Assembly: GCA_964030475.1 (NCBI GenBank)
Contig: CAXIPT010000012.1
Span: 916,625 to 980,624 of the forward strand
Direction of reading: 5' to 3'
Length of the DNA stretch: 64,000 bases
Source of the DNA: Tethya wilhelma
Taxonomy: Eukaryota > Porifera > Demospongiae > Tethyida > Tethyidae
Below are positions 55,442-64,000 of the stretch, piece after piece. A program made the translations under genes and the position numbers. How positions within the stretch are numbered: position 1 is the first letter of the stretch; each line of letters starts with the position of its first letter. The notes under the pieces are model-generated. The model did not search any database, was not told the origin of the DNA, and was given only the letters and a program-made list of their open reading frames with translations.

Positions 55442-56437
55442 TGTACAAGAATAAAAAACATTAAAAATGTAATGAGACACAGGAATGGCCAAATAATAAA
55501 AAAGAAAGCAAACAAGTGGAATGGCTGTTAGAGAATCCTTCTACGGGCTGCATGTAATAGTCTTTTACTTTGTCAAGTCCTTCATTTTGCCCACAGGAAG
55601 AATTCTTTGCACACTCTAACAGCCATTCCACTTGTTTGCTTTCTTTTTTATGATTTGGCCATTTCTGTGTCTCATTACATTTTTAATGTTTTTTATTCTT
55701 GTTTGCTCTCATTTTTTCATAATTCTATCAATGAGTTTGTGCCATGTGTATCAGTGTGCGATTGTGTCCGACTGAATGTGTGATAGTACATGTCCCAGTG
55801 CTAGCTTACTGAATTTGCAGGACCTGGCATCACTGCAGGCGGAGCAGTGGCATTACAAAACTTTGTTGCCTTCAGTGCTAAGTTGCTTATTCAATAGTAG
55901 CAAGAAAGAAAGGTAGATAGAGTTCACTGGTCAGATAAGCTGTGGATTCTAAATAACGCACACTTGCCTATGTGGAAAGAGTCGTCAACTTGACCTGAAT
56001 TCCCAAGTAATTCATGAATGTGCATGAGTTTAGAAATTAATGGCAGCCATATGGAGAAGGCGCTTTCTGTCTTGTATCTAGCGACTGTACGAGAGACATG
56101 AAAAACCGATGCCAAAAGTGCCTGAAGACAAAGATACCAAGTTTATTCGTTTAAGAATCAGCTTTTGAAAGCGAGCGGTCTCTGAGAAAAGCCTTGCCAA
56201 CATAGAAGAAGAAAAAGAAGAAGATGGAGAAAATTGGAGGTTTGGCATAGTTTAGTTTGGTACTTTAGCGATGGTTTTAGGCCATTTTTTAGGCTTGTTA
56301 GAAAGAGAATGAGCTAAATAGCAGCTAGAGAAGCCTTTTAGTGCCAAACGCTCAGTTTTTGCAGAGTTATTTGCGTGAATATTTGTATTGCGCTAATGGG
56401 GCATCTGTGCCATTCCTGTGTACAACCGTACTGGGAA
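55442..56437 (-). mobile_element. Family A element, full copy in inverse orientation
   Basis: Foldback 55442-55720 (subtype 1), spacer matching that of 16490-17513, inverted left part to CCGTACTGGGAA at 56437, then TA. The terminal hairpin is shortened here. Confidence 0.8.
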
Positions 56438-56927
56438 TACTGGCCTGGCCCACATGTATAATGACTAACTTTCTTATCATATGACTATTTTGTTTTTAAA
56501 AAAGTTTAATCCCCAATTAAGTAGCATTTATACTTAACAATAACGAAAATTGTACCATAACCAATAATTTTATCTGTAAAACAGAGAAGTACATATGTGC
56601 CTTTTGAGTGGTCTTGAAAGGATCAAGAATTCAATCTTCAACCATTTCACAGCTAGTAGTATTAGTACAGTAAAGACTGTCATTACTTGAGGAGAACGGG
56701 GAATTAACTCCAAGGGATATCGTTTATACTCATGGTGAGAAAACTGGTCTGACCAGTTTATAGATCCAGGGAAACTGGTATCTTATTGGACACAACCTAT
56801 ACCACAATCTCCCCATGTTGTGAGAATTGACAATGTGTATGTGATTTACATGACAAGGTGTGCTCTGTGGCAACATACTGTATGGGTAAACAGACAGAGC
56901 TTGACTACACTGTGAATGTCAAGCTGT

Positions 56928-56929
<2 letters not shown>

Positions 56930-56977
<48 letters not shown>

Positions 56978-57165
56978 TGCGCGTGCGTGCGTGCGTGTGT
57001 GTGTGTTATAATTTTTGTTTCAGGCCATTCAGGGACCTCTTCCCGTTTCATTCTGATTGTTATACCATGTGGTATATAGCCATGGCTCCTCAAGGCTTGG
57101 AAAAAGAATATGTATATGGCTGTGTGGTTAAAGTATATTTTGATGACTTTCTACGTATTGCATAA
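56930..57165 (+). CDS. (GT)n tract followed by a possible terminal exon
   Basis: A GT/GC tract (56930-57006) is followed by an acceptor-like TTTCAG and an open piece PFRDLFPFHSDCYTMWYIAM, APQGLEKEYVYGCVVKVYFD, DFLRIA, TAA at 57165. The piece before the tract (NRQSLTTL or TELDYTVNVKLW) could be the previous exon. Family not recognised. Confidence 0.3.
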
Positions 57166-57690
57166 TATCTGAGAGACAAATGATTGACTGTAGAACAGTT
57201 TAGAAATTCTTCTAAATTGGATTAATTTGATAATGCTTGAGAAGAGCCTGACTGACACCTTTGTATTCAATTGCGATACTATTCAGGATTTGCTGAGATG
57301 GTATTATGGTCGGAACAACATAGAATTTGTTTAGCTAGTGCTTAAAGGCTGCCAGTTGATTCAAAGCTATTGAAGATTATCTGTTATCTTCTGTGAATAA
57401 TGTGGAATATTAAATTTTATTTGCTATTCATCTAGCAGCCGGCATTTTGAAAGTGGCGTTTATAACTCACTAAATCAATTAATACATACTCCCTGTATAT
57501 AATGGTTTGTGGACTTGCTGAGTGTAGTGTAGCATTATGATTAGCTTAGTACTTGGTATAGGTACGTATATTGATAGTATGGCTGTTCAAACACGTATAT
57601 TTTCTTGAATTTGTACATGTACAACATAAAGAGGCATAATTATAATGCAGTAATTTTCCAAACAACAATTTAGTCCATCCATAGATAATA

Positions 57691-58906
57691 TAGCAGGGGA
57701 ACGGGATTGGAAACGAGCTGTTTTTCACACTGATTTAACCGGATATAATATATTAAACCCCACCATCTAGATCCTTGTGTTCTTTAGTATAAGCTGTAAG
57801 AGAGAATATTATAATACCTCTCTTCATGGACTAAAATAGACTAAGCCAAGGTTAAAAGTATACAGTCTTCACCAATATTAAATTTATCAGTAGGATGTCA
57901 GAGATGTAGATAAAATGTTGACAATATGATGAACTTGGACCGGGCCCTGCAATGCAACATGGTGTGTTTCCAGTGTCCAAAGTGTACTGTGGCTTCAGAG
58001 ATGTGCAACAGACAACCATGTGTATCTAGTTGACTCTGATTTATGCAGAATGAACATAAAATGTAACAATCAAGTTTAATGCCGGACAGTTCACTTAGTT
58101 TTCGTTACAGTATTATAGCCACACATACACACCAATGGAACAGGGGAAAAAAAGAGATCCATCTTCCACGCTCACAACAGACTCCATTATTTGTTTGAAG
58201 AGCATGCTGTACACCTGTAGGACAGATCAAAGTACTAGCTCTTGATATTGATATATATGCATACATGCAACTGTTGCTGCATTACTGGTCTCAATTTACC
58301 GTACAAGCTGAAGAAAGTCACCCAGTGCCAAAGTAGATGTATGTTGTTGGCCAAGATATGAAGCCTAGGTCATCACCTTCTACAGCAGGACCACACAACA
58401 TACCACTCAAAATTAACATTTGGCCAATAGTACCATAGATAACAGGTGAAATAAGGCTTGGCTACACAAAAAAGTAGCCAGTGCCAAAGTTCAAACCTCC
58501 CCAAACATAATATGGCAGGCAAAACTTTGAACAGAGCACTATGCTTCCCAAAGCAGGGCCACATATTTCCCAACTTAATTTTATAGCCAAACTGCAAGAA
58601 GGGAAGTTGGCCTCACTCTAAACACAAATAAGTCTGTACTACTTTGAGAACACGAACTGCTTACTTTAACAGAGAGGTACTCATTGGAAGTAATAAAGTA
58701 AGTAGTCATGCTAACTTACCAGCTAACTATGGTCTTGTTTCTTTCAATTACCATGTTCTGCTCCAAGGCAGCTTCTTCTCAGGCAGTGGTAAGATCAACC
58801 CAATCAATACAGTTAAGTGTGAACGTTTACAACTTGCAGTGCACCCACCTAAGTTGTACATTTCAATGCGCTCACGTGATCCATTTCCAATCCCATTTCC
58901 CTGCTA
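57691..58906. mobile_element. TA-flanked inverted-repeat element, 1.2 kb
   Basis: Left TAGCAGGGGAACGGGATTGG, AAA; right the inverse of TAGCAGGGAAATGGGATTGG. AT-rich flanks (ATA/TAT) hide the exact duplication. No transposase frame. Confidence 0.75.
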
Positions 58907-58911
58907 TATTA

Positions 58912-59130
58912 CCGTAAATCTTCTAAAAATTCGGCGCAAAAAAATTAAATACGTTCGAGCTTTGCCGAATTTTTAGAGATTATTCATCGCATGTGCTACG
59001 TGCGCATGCTCAATTGCATATGGTAGTATATACACATGACGACCTTTGCCGAAAAATTAGAGGTAAATTCAATAAATCTGGTAAAGGGTGCCGAATAATA
59101 TGAGGTGACAAATTTTTAGAAGATCTACGG
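58912..59130. mobile_element. CCGTA-type MITE (CTTCTAAAAATT ends)
   Basis: Left CCGTAAATCTTCTAAAAATT, right the inverse of CCGTAGATCTTCTAAAAATT; TA close to both sides. GCCGAATTTTTAGAG and inverses recur internally. It lies 5 bp from each neighbouring element. Confidence 0.85.
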
Positions 59131-59135
59131 ATATA

Positions 59136-59288
59136 CCGTATAGCTCCAAATTTTCGTGGTACAATATTTTCGTGAATTTCGTGATTTGACAGTATATCAC
59201 GAAAATTTTCTCCACGTAAATTTAGAAAACCGTATATCAGCAATATAATTTCAGAGATCGTGATTCACGAAAATTTGGAGCTATACGG
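59136..59288. mobile_element. CCGTA-type MITE with perfect 23-bp TIRs
   Basis: Left CCGTATAGCTCCAAATTTTC, right its exact inverse; TA on both sides (59134-59135, 59289-59290). Perfect ends suggest recent insertion. Confidence 0.9.
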
Positions 59289-59830
59289 TATGGTCCATCT
59301 GGCTCAAAAGTTTTAGTGTGGTGATCCAGAACTTTTCCAGCTGATTGATTTCAGTTATGGATGATGGTTTATCAATTGCCAGTACTATAAGATTGTGAAT
59401 AGAATGATCTTTTAAGGTTGAAAATGTTTGCATGGAAATGTAGGTTTTTTAGTAATGTTTGTATGGTGGTGGTTTATTCTTACATTTAGTTGTTTTGATG
59501 TTTTGATTGGTTATTTACATTTTATGCAGGTGATGACTAGATTTGGTGATTTACAATTCTTATTGGGTAGGAGAGTTTGATACAAGTGCTAGTAAATTGT
59601 GGACTATACAGTTTAGGTGCTTGCATGTTGCACATTGGGGATGCCCACAAGGTCAAGTAAAAATGGTTCTCTCTTGTATATCTGGCATGGTTATGAGATA
59701 TAGTGGTCCAAGGCTAGACTCAGTCGTTCAATAGGTACTTGTGATTGACTAAACAAGTACATTCAACTAGTTCCAGTCGATATAATGTGTAGCCTTTGGG
59801 TGAAGGTATGTACCATCGCTTTGTAGTTAA

Positions 59831-61083
59831 GCCTCGGCGCGTGCGTAGCACGTGCAGAGGGTTACGGTAGTCGTTTTGTGTGTGTGTCTGTCTGTCTGTC
59901 TGTTACTAGATTATCTGAAGAATGACAGCTCTATGGTCCAAATGAAAGGTACTTACGTTCATAAATCGAAATTATCTAGAAATTTGTTGTGTAGAATCTT
60001 GCAAAACGCTGTAGTTTCTGAGATTTGAGGCTTTTGTGCTTCTCTGAGCGCTTAGCTTCGAAACCGCACCCATTGATCACGCCCCATGTAGTGTGCGTTA
60101 TCTAGAAACAACAGCTTGAATCATGGAATGGAGTTTGGCAGGCTGGCTTTTGCTGCTTGGACAGTACAGGTAAGTAACTCAATGATTGCAAGTTGAATTA
60201 ATATAGCTTTGTGTAGAAGTATCTCGAGCTGAGCATTAAAGTGCAAGTACTAAGTACTACAAGCATCAAAAGTATATTCAATGAATCATCAAAATAGCGG
60301 TTTAAATATAACTAGGTTAACCACAGGTCAATTGCAGCAGGCTTGAATTTGCTAGGCCGCTTACACCTCTCAGTGGACCGTGCTGGTCATATGTCATGCA
60401 TACATGTGAGTGCGCCGAGGCTTATGCACCTTGGTGCTTTCATTGTCTAGGTTGGAATTGGTACGTGTACACTCTTCAATTATTAGTCCTTTGTATTGCG
60501 ATCTTGGTTGATTGGACATAATAGTGGAAGTATTGATAGAGCTTTTGTGCTTTCTAAAAAGTTTTAATATCCTGACTATTGGATATTGGTGAAAGGGAAC
60601 ATAGGCCCTTTGTAAACAGTAATGTTTATAGTCAATGGAGTGTATTAGGGTAAAGTGTAGTGAGCTGTGGAAGTTGTCCAAATTAGTGACAAAGTTATTT
60701 TACGTATGGATGTCAGGCCATATTATTTAAAGATGTCATCAATATAATGAACGAATAGAATTGGTTGGTTGGGTATTAAGATACATGGCATCTTTTAATT
60801 GATTCTAAATAACACACACTAAGAAATGTGCGTGATTAGCAGGTGTGTCCTCGAAGCTTAGTGCTCAGAGACACTGAAAAGCCTCAGATCTCATGAAGTA
60901 CAAGGTTTTGTTGAATGCTGCGTGTAATTTTTTTTAGTTAATATCGATTATTTTACCTTGGTATGCCGCTTTGGAAGACTGGGCCTTCCGTTCTTGAGAT
61001 ATAGAGTGGACAAAAAATCTGTCAGACAGACAGACATACAAAACGACTACCGTAACCCTTGCTTTGCATTTGCGCGCCAAGGG
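59831..61083 (+). mobile_element. TTAA-flanked element, family H
   Basis: Left GCCTCGGCGCGTGCGTAGCA ... GGGTTACGGTAGTCGTTTTG, then GTCTGTCTGTCTG; right the inverse of CCCTTGGCGCGCAAATGCAA ... GGGTTACGGTAGTCGTTTTG. TTAA flanks (59827-59830, 61084-61087). Both halves share inverted subterminal blocks (CGAAGCTTAG, GCACACTA). An internal copy of the terminus near 60412 (GCGCCGAGGCTTA) suggests a composite. No coding frame. Confidence 0.8.
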
Positions 61084-61119
61084 TTAAAAATGGTATAAAA
61101 GGGGCTTCTGAGGCTCAGT

Positions 61120-61310
61120 TAATCACATACACTGGCATCAACCAGTAAGTAGCCTGAGTAGGTCTGTTACACCAGCAGAGTCAAGCACTAATTGAAGTCT
61201 ATGTTCAATTGATTTCATACACCAGCATCATCCAGTTGATCAGTTACATCAGGAGCTGATGAGTCAATGCTCACTGTGAGTCATCTCATACACCAGCATC
61301 GACCATACAC
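61120..61310. repeat. Degenerate tandem repeat (CATACACCAGCATC)
   Basis: Three ~75-90 bp spaced occurrences of CATACACCAGCATC or CATACACTGGCATC with similar context. Function unknown. Confidence 0.4.
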
Positions 61311-61405
61311 ATACATATTTATAAATAATAAAAATTAATAATTATTACACTAATTTTGACAGATCACGCATTGGAAGTCCAATCGGGTGTAGTGGGCAAG
61401 TACAA

Positions 61406-61697
61406 TACAGTACAGTAGTACTGTGTACATAGGAATGGCACGGATGGCCCATTAGCTCAATACCAATATTCACGTAAATAACTCTGAAAACTAAGCACTT
61501 GGCACTAAAAGGTTTCTTAAACTACTATAATTTTAGCTCTTTTCTTTTTATAATTAGCCCAAAAACATGGCCTAAAACCATCACTACAGTAACAAACTAA
61601 AATATGCCACATCTCCAATTCTCTCCATCATTTTATTCTTCTATGTCAAAAATATGGCATATGTTGGCAAGACTTATCTCGGTGACCTCTCGCTTTC
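61406..61697 (+). mobile_element. Truncated, diverged family A copy
   Basis: Left end CAGTACAGTAGTACTG, then ATAGGAATGGCACGGATGGC; similarity stops at CGCTTTCAGA (61697). Confidence 0.7.
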
Positions 61698-61779
61698 AGA
61701 GGGGACAAATGCTTCCTGTGCCCCCTCCCCCCCCCTCCCTGCGCCACTGTGGTTAGCTGTCGGCTGAGACTTTCTACAC

Positions 61780-62330
61780 TTAATACAACATTGAGGTTGG
61801 TGGTTGACCAGGGTTTCTTATGTTTTCCTCTACAACTTCAACCGCTATCTTATTTGTTGGATCTCCCCTAACAACAGTTTGTTGCATTACTCTGTCTGAC
61901 CTTCATCACGCAACCTTTAAGAGTGTGGTCAGCTTGCCGCTACTCAGATAGTTTTGCATCCTTGATTCTGACAAGTCCACTTCATCGTGTAATGCTTTAT
62001 AATCACAATTTGCTGCTAGGTGGTAGAAATCGGCAAGAAAGTCTTTTTATGTTTTAGTTTTCTCTTTGTCAGCGGCTACAAACTCGTAAACTGTATTGCA
62101 TCTTTTTTAAAATAGCTCTTGAATTATGGGATTGTATTTCATGATTTCATAGTCCTTTAAGAACGAGGTGAGCATGCGTACACCAGAGTATTTATTTGAG
62201 CCTCTTCCAACTTTCTGGTCAGATCTGAGGCCTCTCAAAGCGCCTTTTTCAGTGCTGTCTTTTCAGGTTTGGAAAAATCAAATTTGTCTATGGCAGGAGT
62301 TCTATACCATCTTGCTCGCTTTGCCAGTTC
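61780..62330 (-). pseudogene. Gypsy gag-like remnant
   Basis: Minus strand: KYNPIIQELF, VYEFVAADKEKTKT, a stop, KDFLADFYHLAANCDYKALH, DEVDLSESRMQNYL, RSDRVMQQTVVRGDPTNKIA. The pattern FLTDLxxLAxxCxY and a downstream RDRxVxG-like segment is that of many LTR-element gag proteins. Multiple stops. Recognition is partial. Confidence 0.45.
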
Positions 62331-62587
62331 AGGTATCCCCGCTACACTGCCGCTGTGTACTAGTTCTTAACAACAGGGCATATGTCTCAGAAATACCATG
62401 GTACACACATATATGTCCCCACAAATAATTGATTATATGAATACAAAGTAATATCAAACACACACATTACATAATCCATAGTCTTTACACTACAACAAAA
62501 TTAATACAGTTGATATCTAACTCAAGACAAACCACTAAACCTGTAATAACTCCTCCTGCTTGTCTGACTTCCATACATGCAAGCGTA

Positions 62588-62632
62588 CTGTCTCTTATAC
62601 ACATCTGACGCGCCGACGAAGATAGGGTTCNG
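62588..62632. other. Nextera/Tn5 adapter contamination and single-N join
   Basis: CTGTCTCTTATACACATCT followed by GACGCGCCGACGA is the Tn5 mosaic end plus Nextera read-2 adapter with one T missing. It is followed by GATAGGGTTC and an N (62631), after which the sequence jumps to gypsy integrase DNA. This is library artefact, not biology. Confidence 0.9.
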
Positions 62633-62990
62633 TCAATGGTGTGCTTCAAGTAACATCTTGTGGTGAGCCATACATGAGATCAATTGGTAGCTTTACTTAA
62701 TGACCCAACATAATGAAGAATGAAGTGAATTCAGTTGAAGTATGTGTTGTATATCGTGCGTACCATGGGTAGTTGAGCTTCCCAATCAACCATAAGTATC
62801 CAGTTGAATCATTCATATGGTGAAGTTTTAGTTTTGTGGATGTGAAGCAATTGACAAGTTTCATGGAGAAGTTCAGATTCAAATTGCTTGCCTTGATCCG
62901 AGTGCAGCTTTTCAGGTGGTGAAAAGGAGTGCAGCTTTTCAGGTGGTGAAAAGCGCCAAATAATCGTCTACTAGCTTCTTAGCAAGAGAC
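62633..62990 (-). pseudogene. Gypsy integrase core fragment
   Basis: The minus strand reads LHSDQGKQFESELLHETCQL then LHIHKTKTSPY, the second catalytic-Asp region of an LTR-element integrase, then decays. 62633-62725 repeats 45530-45625. A 26-bp tandem duplication (GTGCAGCTTTTCAGGTGGTG...) sits at 62903-62955. Confidence 0.65.
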
Positions 62991-63159
62991 AGGGCGTCCT
63001 GGCCCCTGGGGCAGGCGTCACAAGTGAGTAGCTAGTTGTGTACATTTCGTGGCCAGTAGAGACCTGAAAGGCCAAAGAACTTCTAGAACAGTATAATGTA
63101 ACTTTTGCTCAGATTAATGAGCTTTACTGCCCACAAGTGGTTTCAGATGTGAATCAGAT

Positions 63160-63420
63160 TTTTGGCAATCTGTACTAGAAAAATTAAACCTGTAAAATAC
63201 TAATTTTTGCCATGAAATTTATCATGGCTTTATAATTGCATTTTCATTGAACTCCCCATGAAATACCCATGAAAACTTAACTATTCATGGGACAATACAA
63301 CAAATTCTCCCATGGTTTACCCATGAAATCAAACCCATTAAATATCCATGAAAACTGTGTAAATATTAACCAAGAAAATTACCATGATTTTCATGGTATA
63401 TTCATGGTTTGATTTAAATA
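63160..63420. repeat. CATGAAA-rich repeat
   Basis: About a dozen CCATGAAA or TTTCATGG octamers on both strands within 260 bp. No gene or clear TIR; possibly an eroded foldback. Confidence 0.5.
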
Positions 63421-63611
63421 GCATGCATGACAATATATTGATCCCAAATCTGCATGCCTGCATGCGCAGCTGGCCATGCAAACGTATGGCCCATGCCAGG
63501 ATCATTAATATCAATATCACATATATGCATGCTCATGCCCTTTGCTATAGTAGCTATCAATGCATTTCTATAACATTATTGTAGTTAATAGCTCAGTCTT
63601 TAGTGGATATA

Positions 63612-64000
63612 TTCCCAGTACGGTAGTACTGGGTACACAGGAATGGCACGGATGGCCCATTAGCGCAATACAAATATTCACGCGAATAACTCTGCAAAAA
63701 CTGAGCGCTTAGCACTAAAAGGTACTATTAAGCTCTTTCTCTTTCTAATGAGCCCAAAAACATGGCCTAAAACCATCGCTAAAGTAACAAACACAAACAT
63801 GCCAAACCTCCAAATTTCTCCATCTTCTTCTTCTTCTTCTTCTTCTTCTTCTTTTATCTTGGCTCAAGTTTTCTCAGAGACTATTCACTTTTAGAAGCTA
63901 ATTCTTGAACGAATGAGCTTGGTTTCTTCCGGGACAGTCGCTTTTTCCATCGGTTTTTAGGGCCTCTCATTGAGTAGCTAGATACAAGGCCAAAAGCGCC
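63612..64000 (+). mobile_element. Family A copy, cut by the window end
   Basis: Starts TTCCCAGTACGG after TA (63610-63611), very similar to the copies at 5989 and 39647, including the (TTC)n tract. Confidence 0.9.

Noticed and set aside
1..64000. CRISPR arrays, bacterial operons, prophage
   Set aside because: No regular repeat-spacer arrays; spliced genes and eukaryotic transposons show this is animal nuclear DNA.
1..64000. tRNA, rRNA or snRNA genes
   Set aside because: No convincing A/B-box tRNA or rRNA core was noticed by eye; a tRNAscan-SE and Infernal run would be decisive.

Overview
This is a repeat-saturated invertebrate nuclear window. The host is most likely an early-branching metazoan such as a demosponge. 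The reasons are AT-rich DNA, short spliceosomal introns of about 50-70 bp, and an unusual mix of element types (KDZ, tnp2-like, pogo-like, hAT, TTAA-target elements, Ty3/gypsy, many terminal-inverted-repeat MITEs). No gene in the window fixes the species, so the sponge assignment is an inference. The sequence is a draft: it has a 749-bp N gap (40172-40920), several single-N joins, and what looks like an unremoved Nextera/Tn5 adapter at 62588-62619.

Layout. 1-1800: a multi-exon KDZ-type transposase gene with a broken 3' end. 2600-5900: three inverted-repeat elements, including one built from palindromic subterminal repeats (3437-4193). 5989-7063: first full copy of a ~1 kb family (here 'family A') that recurs about twelve times. 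8800-10200: an exon of an unrecognised transposase-like family, a MITE, and a gypsy gag fragment with an internal inversion. 11780-12370: a satellite-like array split by a PIF/Harbinger-type MITE. 12930-14590 (-): decayed tnp2-like transposase. 15219-16236 (-): 5' half of a hAT transposase. 17821-21563: an apparently complete TTAA-flanked DNA transposon with an intact 643-aa Mutator/Kolobok-like transposase and, divergently transcribed inside the same termini, an intact intronless Ras-family GTPase. 23718-27630 (-): a nine-exon P-loop NTPase gene with a TTAA MITE in its last large intron. 27977-31656: a decayed Ty3/gypsy element in which integrase sequence precedes reverse transcriptase, ending in a 3' LTR. 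34128-37030: remnants of two more transposase families. 38455-39344 (-): a second tnp2-like remnant. 41933-44254: a complete but mutated pogo-like element with a second, HIRAN-like gene, inserted into an older TTAA element. 45060-47290: fragments of gypsy integrase, an unrecognised terminal exon and a RecQ-like helicase. 48000-64000: mainly MITEs and family A copies, plus gypsy gag and integrase remnants near 62-63 kb.

Most of the window is nested insertions, and where elements interrupt each other the order of events can be read. The two coding units that look intact are the transposase and the Ras GTPase at 18461-21202. Their shared termini suggest that a signalling gene has become transposon cargo, which is the main hypothesis here. 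The P-loop gene is otherwise well formed but carries one apparent frameshift. Everything else coding is visibly broken or partial.
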